A DNA stretch of 8,513 nucleotides from an uncultured Lachnospiraceae bacterium (GTDB lineage Bacteria; Bacillota_A; Clostridia; Lachnospirales; Lachnospiraceae), in contig CAMWMM010000195.1 of assembly GCA_947175285.1 (NCBI GenBank), positions 1 through 8,513 on the forward strand, written 5' to 3'. The translations under genes and the position numbers were made by a program. The notes beneath the pieces were generated by a model, which had not been told where the DNA came from, made no database searches, and was given only the letters and a program-made list of their open reading frames with translations. The first letter of the stretch is position 1. Each line of letters opens with the position of its first letter. Positions 1 through 5,904 of the stretch are shown piece after piece.

Positions 1-618
1 GTCATATAACTCAAACAGCATTTTTATCTCACTGTGAAAGTTCTGATAATCATGCACTTCCGACAGATTCAGAAAATGCAGCGGATATTCCGGAATAAGT
101 GCTTTTAATGTATCTGCAAATATTTTATCTTCTCCGAAGCAAATCATATCGTGCAGGCTTTTTGCTCCCTGCCATCTTTCTTCTCCCCAATATACTACTA
201 ATGTGATTACAGGATACAAGCGGTCTTCCTTTTTTATCCCGGAAAGAAATTCCCCGAAATCGGCAAATGTATTTTCTTTGCCTTGTTGCTGATTTTTCCT
301 TTTAATATCCTTTATCTGCTTGTCATATGCAAGCGCTTCCTGAAGCATAACACGCGCCGGCATACTGTAATCAACTTTCTCTTGATTTGCCACAACCCAT
401 ACTGCAAAAATGCTGCCGTCCTTTCTCTGCTTCATGGCTATATCGTTTATGCGTTCCAGCACAGCATGACCGTCTGATTTCGACTGTACTGTGCCTGTAT
501 CCAGCAATTCCTCTGCCTTAATCATCTGCTGCCCGCAAAACACACTGCCATTCAACAAATCAGCATATCTTCTGCGGTCAGAAAAATAGTCTTTCAGTGT
601 AATATCTTTCTTACCCAT
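1..618 (-). CDS. Rpn family PD-(D/E)XK nuclease / putative YhgA-like transposase, N-terminal part (runs off left edge)
   Basis: My own reading of the minus strand gives an uninterrupted 206-codon frame from ATG at 618 to base 1, beginning MGKKDITLKDYFSDRRRYAD and still open at the edge, so the C-terminus is missing; relatives are about 300 residues. The N-terminal 'LKDYFSD..RYADLLNG' segment, the central 'VDYSMPARVMLQEALAYDKQ' block (residues about 95-114) and the later 'PVITLVVYWGEERWQGAKSL' block (about 150-169) are the layout I know from Lachnospiraceae Rpn/YhgA-like proteins, which are recombination-promoting DNA endonucleases. In that family the core usually contains an E-N-Q (E-x-Q) catalytic motif just before the Y-x-M-P block; here the matching residues read V-V-A-N-Q, so the acidic residue seems lost. 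The start is supported by AAAGGAGG 5 nt upstream and an in-frame TGA at 651-649. Family call is good; nuclease activity of this copy is doubtful. Confidence 0.85.
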   Translation of the reverse strand, partial: MGKKDITLKDYFSDRRRYADLLNGSVFCGQQMIKAEELLDTGTVQSKSDGHAVLERINDIAMKQRKDGSIFAVWVVANQEKVDYSMPARVMLQEALAYDKQIKDIKRKNQQQGKENTFADFGEFLSGIKKEDRLYPVITLVVYWGEERWQGAKSLHDMICFGEDKIFADTLKALIPEYPLHFLNLSEVHDYQNFHSEIKMLFELYD

Positions 619-652
619 TCTGCCTCCTTTTGCAGGAGGAGTATTCTTTCAC
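611..652 (-). CDS. Possible 13-codon leader ORF overlapping the start of the Rpn gene
   Basis: A GTG at 652-650 is preceded by AGGAGGT (662-656), only 3-4 nt away, and opens a short frame VKEYSSCKRRQNG that ends with TAA at 613-611. That stop lies inside the first codons of the Rpn gene, whose ATG is 618-616, so the two frames overlap by 8 nt. The overlap and the strong upstream Shine-Dalgarno suggest translational coupling. The frame can be extended in phase to an ATG at 697, but that start has no ribosome binding site. No homology is claimed; a 14-codon frame can occur by chance and the SD-to-start spacing is shorter than ideal. Confidence 0.35.
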   Translation of the reverse strand: MKEYSSCKRRQNG

Positions 653-664
653 GAAACCTCCTGC
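623..664 (-). promoter_or_regulatory. Candidate RNA switch: two mutually exclusive hairpins over two Shine-Dalgarno sites
   Basis: On the transcript of the Rpn gene three short elements occur in order: GCAGGAGG (664-657), CCTCCTGC (639-632) and AGGAGG (628-623). Element 2 can pair with element 1 (8 bp, 17-nt loop), hiding the leader ORF's SD, or with element 3 through CCTCCT/AGGAGG (6 bp, loop GCAAA), hiding the SD of the Rpn gene. The two foldings share the CCTCCT bases and cannot coexist. This is seen directly in the sequence; a regulatory role is inference. Confidence 0.45.
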
Positions 665-771
665 CTTATTCTTTTGTTTTATTGGAATATAAAGCATGAT
701 TTCGTTTGAATATCCGGATGAAAAAGATTGTTATGAATATTATTTAGAATTGAAATATATGCTTTTATGAT

Positions 772-800
772 ATTGTACCATTATTTGTTTGGTTTGTCAC
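772..800 (-). promoter_or_regulatory. Sigma-A promoter for the Rpn gene (extended -10)
   Basis: On the minus strand GTGACA (800-795, five of six matches to TTGACA) is followed after exactly 17 nt by TACAAT (777-772, five of six matches to TATAAT). TGG directly precedes the -10 and supplies an extended -10 TGn element. Transcription would begin near 765, giving a leader of roughly 147 nt before the Rpn ATG. That is long for an ordinary gene and fits the regulatory structures near the start codon. Confidence 0.7.
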
Positions 801-827
801 TATATTTTGTAATTTTAATAATATAAA

Positions 828-876
828 TTAAAAAACAGAGAAACTGTGCCTCATACTGCTGCAAGTCTCTCTGTTT
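828..876 (-). terminator. Rho-independent terminator of the rhaB-parA-small protein cluster
   Basis: Reading the minus strand past the stop at 896, AAACAGAGA (876-868) pairs with TCTCTGTTT (841-833). The stem continues inward through a G-U pair and ACT/AGT, then TGC/GCA with one bulge. It is followed by a six-base U run (835-830). It lies about 20 nt after the last gene and before the Rpn promoter, so it separates the two transcription units. Confidence 0.85.
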
Positions 877-895
877 CCAACATAATGAACCCTTT

Positions 896-1156
896 TTAAA
901 AATAATACACCGGCATAGCATCCCCTAACCCAAAAATCTCATTGGAATTCGCGTCACGCTCTAACATTCCGCTGCTTGTCTGATAAACAACCTGCTGCAT
1001 TACCGCCTCTGTCGGCGCAGCAATCGTCTCAGCTGCCGCAACCGGAGTTTTAGACGTTTTTCCTGATACTTTTTTGGGAGATGCAACGGATTTCACTTTA
1101 CCTTCCTGTCCTGCCGCTTTCGCCGCCCTTGCCATACTGCCTTTACCTACTGCCAT
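896..1156 (-). CDS. Small bipartite protein (86 aa), likely partner of the adjacent ParA-like ATPase
   Basis: The gene begins 14 nt inside the end of the parA-like gene, with a strong SD (GAGGAGGT, 8 nt before ATG) inside the parA coding sequence, so translation is probably coupled. The protein has two halves. Residues 1-37 are low-complexity and basic (K5, R10, K13, K20, K22, K28, K29, K33, K36; one acid, E18) and begin MAVGKGSMARAAKAAG. Residues 38-86 have six acids and one base, with an Ala/Thr linker and a compact C-terminal motif VVYQTSSGMLERDAN...FGLGDAMPVYYF. I recognise no named domain. Small partners of ParA-type ATPases often use a short basic N-terminal segment to stimulate the ATPase and a C-terminal part to bind cargo; that role is inferred from gene order and charge layout only. 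A nucleoid-binding or adaptor protein is also possible. Confidence 0.8.
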   Translation of the reverse strand: MAVGKGSMARAAKAAGQEGKVKSVASPKKVSGKTSKTPVAAAETIAAPTEAVMQQVVYQTSSGMLERDANSNEIFGLGDAMPVYYF

Positions 1157-1943
1157 ATTTGATGACCTCCTCTGTCAGTTTTTTAAATTCTGTCGCACTT
1201 CGTGCCGCTTTTTTATAAACTGCAACAGGCTTTGAGGCATCCTGCGCCCATTCTACTGCAGAATCCACATGGATAAAAGAATCAAAAACGCGGATTTCCT
1301 CATAGCCTTCTAGAATTTCTCTTGTCTGTCTGTAATAGTTTTTCCGTTCATCCACTTTCGTAATCAATACGCCCATAATCCGGGCATCGGTCATATCCTG
1401 AATATTATTTAGAAAATCAAACATATTGGCTAGACCAAAGAGCCCCCACGGTGACGCTTCGACCGGCACAATAACATAGTCGGAAGCACAGAGAATATTG
1501 ATGACCCACGTACCGAGCGTTGGAGGTGTATCAATCAGAATATAATCATACTCCCCGCTCTCTTTGATGGTCTGTAAGCACTTCTTTAAAATAAATTCTC
1601 TCTGTATCATCGTAAAAAGTTCATATTCCACCTGACTCATCAATGTGGAAGACGGAATGATATCCAGATTTTCATACGGTGTTGCAACCCTGTAGCTTTC
1701 TAAATCCTTTTTCCCGCGAATGGCATAATAAAGATTATTCTCATTCTCCGCCATTGCAAGCACCGCATCTTCATCGAAAAAAGACAGGGACAGATTCAAC
1801 TGCATATCGCCATCTATCAAAAGCACTTTCTTTCCTGCTGCCGCCAGTTCATATCCGACATTGGCACAACAGGTCGATTTCCCGCTTCCGCCTTTGTTAT
1901 TCGTAAAACATATCGTGACGGTATGATGTTCTTTTTTCATCAT
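1143..1943 (-). CDS. ParA/MinD-family (Soj-like) P-loop ATPase, orphan type
   Basis: A 266-residue protein with the full ParA signature. There is a deviant Walker A, NNKGGSGKST (residues 15-24), with signature lysine K17 and P-loop lysine K22. The A' motif VLLIDGDMQ (40-48) has D44 in the catalytic position. Walker B is YILIDTPP (134-141, D138). These ATPases dimerise on ATP, bind DNA non-specifically and position plasmids, chromosomes or protein assemblies. Length matches chromosomal Soj-like proteins; there is no N-terminal helix-turn-helix as in large plasmid ParAs and no obvious C-terminal membrane helix as in MinD. No parB or parS-like array is visible. Instead an 86-residue protein overlaps its 3' end, and rhaB lies 49 nt upstream with no terminator between. 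Start: two adjacent ATGs (1943 and 1940) with GAGGG 5 nt before the first. The family is certain; the cargo is unknown. Confidence 0.9.
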   Translation of the reverse strand: MMKKEHHTVTICFTNNKGGSGKSTCCANVGYELAAAGKKVLLIDGDMQLNLSLSFFDEDAVLAMAENENNLYYAIRGKKDLESYRVATPYENLDIIPSSTLMSQVEYELFTMIQREFILKKCLQTIKESGEYDYILIDTPPTLGTWVINILCASDYVIVPVEASPWGLFGLANMFDFLNNIQDMTDARIMGVLITKVDERKNYYRQTREILEGYEEIRVFDSFIHVDSAVEWAQDASKPVAVYKKAARSATEFKKLTEEVIKYGSR

Positions 1944-1992
1944 TACTGCCCTCTTTCCTTAATATCATTTCCTATTCGGGGTAGAATGCCTG

Positions 1993-3390
1993 CTATTTAT
2001 AAATCTTGATTTCAAAAGATTTTGCCACGCACTCTCTCGCCTGCTTCAAATCCGTAAATTCTTTATCCTGAATCATCTGTGTCAAAATATTGCCGAGCGC
2101 CGTAGCTTCTCCCGGTCCCGCATAAACCGGAACCCCTGTATATTTTGCCGTCAGCTCATTCAAATATACCGCATTGGAACCACCGCCGATAATATGTATT
2201 CTGTCATATTTATTTCCGGTCAGATTTTCAATCTCTTTTAATTTCTCCGCATAACATTTTGCAAGGCTGTTATAAATGACAGACGCTAACTCCGGTAATG
2301 TTTCAGGCACGGTCAGAGATGCTTTTCTGCAATAATCCTTAACCGCTTCTACCATATCATCCGGAGAAAGGAAGCTTTCATCCTGACAGTCAACTAATGT
2401 CTGGATCGTTTCCTTAGAAGCCTGATCGCACAACTCCCCGTAAGACATATCCGGCGCCAGTTGATTGCGCACAGACTGAATCATCCAAAGTCCCATAATA
2501 TTTGCAAGGTAAGTAATCCGTCCTTCGTAGCCGCCTTCATTTGTGAAGTTTGCCGCCCTGCTCTTTGCCGAACAATCCGCTTCATCATTTTCCACACCCA
2601 TTAATGACCATGTTCCCGAACTGATATAGCATACGTTTTCTTCATTGGACGGAACTGCCATAACCGCAGACGCCGTATCATGTGTCGGCGGCAGAACAAC
2701 CTGGCAGTCATAGCCAACCATATTTTTGACTTCTTCGGTCAATTTCCCGATAGCCGTCCCCGGCATACACATTTTCTGAAACATATCTTTATTGAAGCCA
2801 AGCATTTCAATCAGCTCGTAATCCCAGTCTCTGGTCGTCGGATTAACTAACTGACCAGTCGTTGCATTCGTATATTCCTGCACTTTTTTTCCGCAGAGTC
2901 TGTAGTGGAAATAATCGGGAATCATCAGAAGCGCCGCTGCTTTTTCCATATATTCGGGATTCTGCTTTTTCACTGCCATAAGCTGGTATATCGTATTGAA
3001 GATTTGTTTCTGGATACCCGTTCTGGCATACAAATCGTCTTCCTTGATAATCCGGTAAACTTCCTCATCCATGCCGTCCGTCCTATGGTCTCTGTAACCG
3101 ACTGCCTGTCCAAGCATCTTATCATCTTTATCTAACAGCACATAATCAACGCCCCATGTATCAATTCCGACACTGACCGGAATTTTCCCGATTTCACGGC
3201 ATTTCTTCATGCCTTCTATAATTTCATGGAACAATCTCTCCACATCCCAGCAGAGCGTACCGTCTTTGTCATCCATTCCGTTCCAGAAACGGTGAACTTC
3301 CTCAAGTACTATTTTCCCATTCTCCAAACTGCCCAGTATATGCCTTCCACTGGACGCTCCGATATCAATCGCTAAAAAATATTTCCCCAT
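1993..3390 (-). CDS. rhaB: Rhamnulokinase (L-rhamnulose kinase)
   Basis: A 465-residue FGGY-family sugar kinase that phosphorylates L-rhamnulose to L-rhamnulose 1-phosphate with ATP in the cytoplasm, the second step of L-rhamnose breakdown. The N-terminal AIDIGASSGRHILG (residues 7-20) is the ATP/phosphate loop with the rhamnulokinase-typical ASSGR. GIDTWGVDYVLLD (75-87) is the conserved second block. PPTHDTASAV (234-243) carries the presumed catalytic base D238. ISSGTWSLMG (256-265) and IIGGGSNAVYLNEL (400-413) form the C-terminal nucleotide-binding motifs. Length and motif spacing match full-length RhaB. No rhaA, rhaD or transporter is in the window. The RBS is weak (AAAGG about 15 nt upstream). 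The parA-like gene follows after 49 nt on the same strand and may be co-transcribed. Confidence 0.92.
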   Translation of the reverse strand: MGKYFLAIDIGASSGRHILGSLENGKIVLEEVHRFWNGMDDKDGTLCWDVERLFHEIIEGMKKCREIGKIPVSVGIDTWGVDYVLLDKDDKMLGQAVGYRDHRTDGMDEEVYRIIKEDDLYARTGIQKQIFNTIYQLMAVKKQNPEYMEKAAALLMIPDYFHYRLCGKKVQEYTNATTGQLVNPTTRDWDYELIEMLGFNKDMFQKMCMPGTAIGKLTEEVKNMVGYDCQVVLPPTHDTASAVMAVPSNEENVCYISSGTWSLMGVENDEADCSAKSRAANFTNEGGYEGRITYLANIMGLWMIQSVRNQLAPDMSYGELCDQASKETIQTLVDCQDESFLSPDDMVEAVKDYCRKASLTVPETLPELASVIYNSLAKCYAEKLKEIENLTGNKYDRIHIIGGGSNAVYLNELTAKYTGVPVYAGPGEATALGNILTQMIQDKEFTDLKQARECVAKSFEIKIYK

Positions 3391-3430
3391 TTTTATAACC
3401 GTATCCCTTTCTCAAATTATATTATATCTA

Positions 3431-3460
3431 ATCTTACCGTGCATGAATGGGTTGTGTCAA
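3431..3460 (-). promoter_or_regulatory. Candidate promoter for rhaB
   Basis: On the minus strand a perfect TTGACA (3460-3455) is followed after 18 nt by TAAGAT (3436-3431, four of six matches). This would start transcription near 3424, about 34 nt before the rhaB ATG. A TATAAT also occurs at 3426-3421 but has no fitting -35. I see no inverted repeat that would mark a rhamnose regulator site. No terminator is seen between the upstream gene (ends 3471) and rhaB, so read-through is possible. Confidence 0.5.
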
Positions 3461-3470
3461 TGAATTAACT

Positions 3471-4123
3471 TTATTTATATCCATATATTACATATAAATC
3501 TTCCGCACTGTCATATTCATAGGCGATATGGTATTTGTCCATAAGCGCCAGAAATTCTGTTTCAACGTCATGTTGTACGATTTTATCATCCATTATCCTG
3601 CCCTGACATATATGCTCCTCAAAACGGGGTTTTACTTTTACCCATTCAATAGATTTAAAATCATAATAATTAAAACTTTCGATATCATAAGATGTACCCC
3701 AAAATCGCGTTTCGTGATTGTCTTCAAAGTTTGATTCATATAACTTGTAAGATTGCGCTTTTGAACTATTTCCATGACTTGCTCGCTATGTGTTTTTTTC
3801 TTATCAAAATCGCCGTTTTCAATTTCATCTACAAGCTTTTGTAATGATTTGAAAAATTTCTCATCCAGTTTATTGCTCCGATAATGTGCCGAAACCGTTT
3901 CTCCATTTCTGAAAACTACATAGTAATATCTGCCGCCCCATCCGCTGCCGGTATCATGAACCTCTAAATGCACATTTCCTTTCCATCGTACATCCAGAAT
4001 AATCTTATACCAAGACTCTTTCGAGGTTGACTCTTCAACTACTCCGCTCCTGAAATTGATATTTTCTATAATGATTGCTTTTGTTTCTTCAAGTGATTGC
4101 ATTCTTTCCGCCCTGTCAAACAT
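3471..4123 (-). pseudogene. Unknown 217-residue protein gene interrupted by a -1 frameshift
   Basis: The frame from ATG at 4123 reads MFDRAERMQSLEET... through SEQVMEIVQK (residue 122), then drifts into 39 unlikely residues with a hydrophobic tail and stops at 3640-3638. From the same point the -1 frame is open to a TAA at 3473-3471. It encodes 95 residues of normal composition, beginning AQSYKLYESNFEDNHETRFW and ending EDLYVIYGYK; this part has no upstream start of its own. The join is at the A run 3762-3759 (CAAAAG). Restoring one A gives a continuous 217-residue protein. No domain is recognised; it is soluble, rich in aromatic and charged residues, with HLEVHDTGSGWGGRYYYVVF at residues 52-71. 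The gene starts 14 nt after the lipoprotein stop, with GGGAGGG at 6-7 nt, so the two form one transcription unit. A mutation, a sequencing indel and a programmed frameshift all remain possible. Confidence 0.75.
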
Positions 4124-4137
4124 ACTACACCCTCCCC

Positions 4138-5703
4138 TCAGTGAAACCTCACCAAAGTCGGTATACAGTACCCAAGATTATCATCCAACGAAAGATAATA
4201 CTTCGGCTCTTTCCCACCATTATCATAAATATAGTACTCATGAATGCTTCCGTGCGTGATATATCCTCTCTCGTAAACGACTCTTTCAAGTTCGTCATAA
4301 TAACTGTCAAGGCTGCAAAACGTTGTTTCGAATACCATACTGTTATGATGGTAATCCCGATAATACAAAGTTCCATCATCCCGGTAAATATAATTGATTT
4401 CCAGAAGCATATCTTTTTCTTCCTTCTCTTCCGGTCCAATCCAGTCAACGAATGCCGTGGATTTATAATAGTCTATTTTTCCATCTTCCGTATATTCGGT
4501 GATTTCTTCATATTCCCGTCCTGCGTCTTCACCTGTGCTGCCTTCCACTGTGGTTAAAGTATAAGGGTCTGACGGCTCCCATTCCCCCTGATATACTGCA
4601 TCAAAGGCAAAGCCGTACGCAGATTCCCGTTTTTCCAACTGATAGGTATAATAATAATCATATATCAACCCGCATCCTTTTCCACTCGCTTCATCCAGAT
4701 ACAATTCTAACTGCAGACTGCCTCGGTTATCATAATACTGATAAAAAGGCGCTTTATCCGCAAAGCCAAAATCCGCAAGAAACGTCTGACGGCTTTCATA
4801 TTCCGTGCTATGACCGGTATTGCCGAACACAGTTTTCTGTGCCCACTCAAAACCACTCTGCTCTCCGCTTTCTCCCTCTTTCTCTGTTTCGGAAACCCAT
4901 ACCGGAATTGTATCATCCTCCGTACCCTCCCAAAAACGATATAGATTTCCCCAGCAAAGATATTGATAATACTCTTCATTTACGAGACTGCCGTCCTCCT
5001 GTAATGCAACTTTTCCCTCAAAAATATTTTTGTTCTCCAGATAGTCCCATATTTCCAGCGTGTCATCCTCTTTTTGCAGTTTTAAGCTGCCGCGCGCTGT
5101 CAGATCATTTTTCTCCTCATTTCTCTCATAAACCGTATCTATATCGTATAAATCATCTACTACACCTAGCACAATACGACCATATACATCTATTATCGGA
5201 ACCTCCGCTGCCTCATCCAGAAATAATTTCCCTGTTTCCCTCATTCTATAATCACTGATAAAAAGCAGCATATTTTGTGAATCGCTTGAAAATATCTCCA
5301 AATCTTCATCTCCATCAGATGTTAAATCGTTATAGAAAAAACTGATATTTTCCGTCAATTCCCCACACGGAATCTGCTGCATGATATTTTTGTCTTTATC
5401 ATAAAGGCGAAGTTCATACGTTCCCGCAGACTCATCCACGCATACCAGAATAAGCTCAGCATCTTCATAAACAGCATCCCGCGTCGCGGGAAACGGAAAG
5501 TCTATGACAATACCCGCAGGCATTAATTTCTCTTCCAGTAGCGTCTGGTCAGTCTCCTCTGCCTCTGCTGTCTGCGCATCTGTCGACACCGTTTCTACCG
5601 CATCCTCCGGCAAGTTCTCCGTCTCCTGCCCGCCACATGCCGCCAAAAGTGTAAATGCTGTCAAACACGCCGCCGATACCGTCCTTTGTATTACTTTTCC
5701 CAT
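4138..5703 (-). CDS. Predicted lipoprotein of unknown function
   Basis: A 521-residue protein with a lipoprotein signal peptide: basic n-region (MGKVIQR), hydrophobic core, and lipobox L20-A21-A22-C23, so it should be lipid-anchored on the outer face of the membrane. Residues 24-60 are an acidic, Thr/Ala/Glu-rich linker. A single DLTSDGDEDLEIF stretch (126-138) resembles the Asp-rich calcium loop of VCBS/FG-GAP repeats, but no further repeats are clear. The remainder is unusually rich in Tyr, Asp and Glu (for example DYYYTYQLEKRE at about 349-360 and HEYYIYDNGG at 488-497), probably mostly beta. I do not recognise a named family. The next gene starts 14 nt downstream. The promoter and leader are described separately; the RBS (AGAAAGG) is about 12 nt from ATG, longer than usual. 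Confidence 0.85.
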   Translation of the reverse strand: MGKVIQRTVSAACLTAFTLLAACGGQETENLPEDAVETVSTDAQTAEAEETDQTLLEEKLMPAGIVIDFPFPATRDAVYEDAELILVCVDESAGTYELRLYDKDKNIMQQIPCGELTENISFFYNDLTSDGDEDLEIFSSDSQNMLLFISDYRMRETGKLFLDEAAEVPIIDVYGRIVLGVVDDLYDIDTVYERNEEKNDLTARGSLKLQKEDDTLEIWDYLENKNIFEGKVALQEDGSLVNEEYYQYLCWGNLYRFWEGTEDDTIPVWVSETEKEGESGEQSGFEWAQKTVFGNTGHSTEYESRQTFLADFGFADKAPFYQYYDNRGSLQLELYLDEASGKGCGLIYDYYYTYQLEKRESAYGFAFDAVYQGEWEPSDPYTLTTVEGSTGEDAGREYEEITEYTEDGKIDYYKSTAFVDWIGPEEKEEKDMLLEINYIYRDDGTLYYRDYHHNSMVFETTFCSLDSYYDELERVVYERGYITHGSIHEYYIYDNGGKEPKYYLSLDDNLGYCIPTLVRFH

Positions 5704-5730
5704 TCAAATACCATACCTTTCTCTCAAACC

Positions 5731-5755
5731 TTGCGCAAACCGAACAAGTTCGGTT
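5731..5755. promoter_or_regulatory. Palindrome cluster in the leader of the lipoprotein gene
   Basis: Two palindromes touch here: TTGCGCAA (5731-5738) and the perfect inverted repeat AACCGAAC-AA-GTTCGGTT (5738-5755). They lie about 30-50 nt downstream of the predicted minus-strand transcription start and about 50 nt before the lipoprotein ATG. As DNA this could be a repressor operator in the region shared with the divergent GH127 gene. As RNA of the minus strand it folds into a 7-bp stem capped by CUUG, a known stable tetraloop. The sequence cannot tell which. Confidence 0.45.
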
Positions 5756-5790
5756 GAAAATTTATTTTTCACACTTTTCACCCATTTTTC

Positions 5791-5819
5791 ATTATAGGAA
5801 ACTGCCTTAGAAAAATCAA
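5791..5819 (-). promoter_or_regulatory. Sigma-A promoter for the lipoprotein gene
   Basis: On the minus strand TTGATT (5819-5814) is separated by exactly 17 nt from a perfect TATAAT (5796-5791). Transcription should start near 5784 and leave a leader of about 80 nt containing the 5738-5755 hairpin. Its -35 lies only about 10 bp from the expected -35 position of the divergent GH127 promoter. Confidence 0.75.
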
Positions 5820-5851
5820 CTTTCCCCCTACCCTTTTGCCCGCATTACGTA

Positions 5852-5857
5852 TATAAT
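5852..5857 (+). promoter_or_regulatory. -10 element of the GH127 promoter (no good -35)
   Basis: A perfect TATAAT lies 47 nt before the GH127 ATG. The bases 16-18 nt upstream (TACCCT, ACCCTT, CTACCC) do not resemble TTGACA. A perfect -10 with no -35 is a common look of activator-dependent sugar-utilisation promoters; this is inference. The gene's RBS is AAAGGA, 8 nt before ATG. Confidence 0.55.
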
Positions 5858-5904
5858 ATCCATAAGGAAAAATAACGCCAAACAATCGTGAAAGGAATCT
5901 CATT

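Noticed and set aside
283..477. Plus-strand 64-residue frame rich in hydrophobic residues
   Set aside because: It lies antisense inside the clearly coding Rpn frame, has no RBS, and its composition is that expected from reading a coding strand backwards.
619..895. Riboswitch or hidden gene in the region between the Rpn gene and the small-protein gene
   Set aside because: Apart from the promoter, leader ORF, SD hairpins and terminator reported, the rest is AT-rich with no conserved riboswitch core or longer coding frame I can recognise.
1944..1992. Possible separate promoter or terminator between rhaB and the parA-like gene
   Set aside because: No -35/-10 pair with acceptable spacing and no GC-rich hairpin could be found in the 49 nt gap.
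896..3390. A full microcompartment or plasmid partition locus around parA
   Set aside because: No shell protein, ParB, parS-like repeats or replication initiator is in the window; only the ATPase and its small neighbour are supported.
3473..3499. AT-only inverted repeat ATTTATAT ... ATATAAAT at the end of the frameshifted gene
   Set aside because: It lies within the last codons of the repaired reading frame and is so AT-rich that it is expected by chance; it has no GC stem or clear U run to act as a terminator.
4056..5258. Several plus-strand frames of 67-160 residues opposite the lipoprotein gene
   Set aside because: They are shadows of the lipoprotein and unknown-gene coding strands: Ser/Pro/Phe-rich translation, no RBS, no recognisable motifs.
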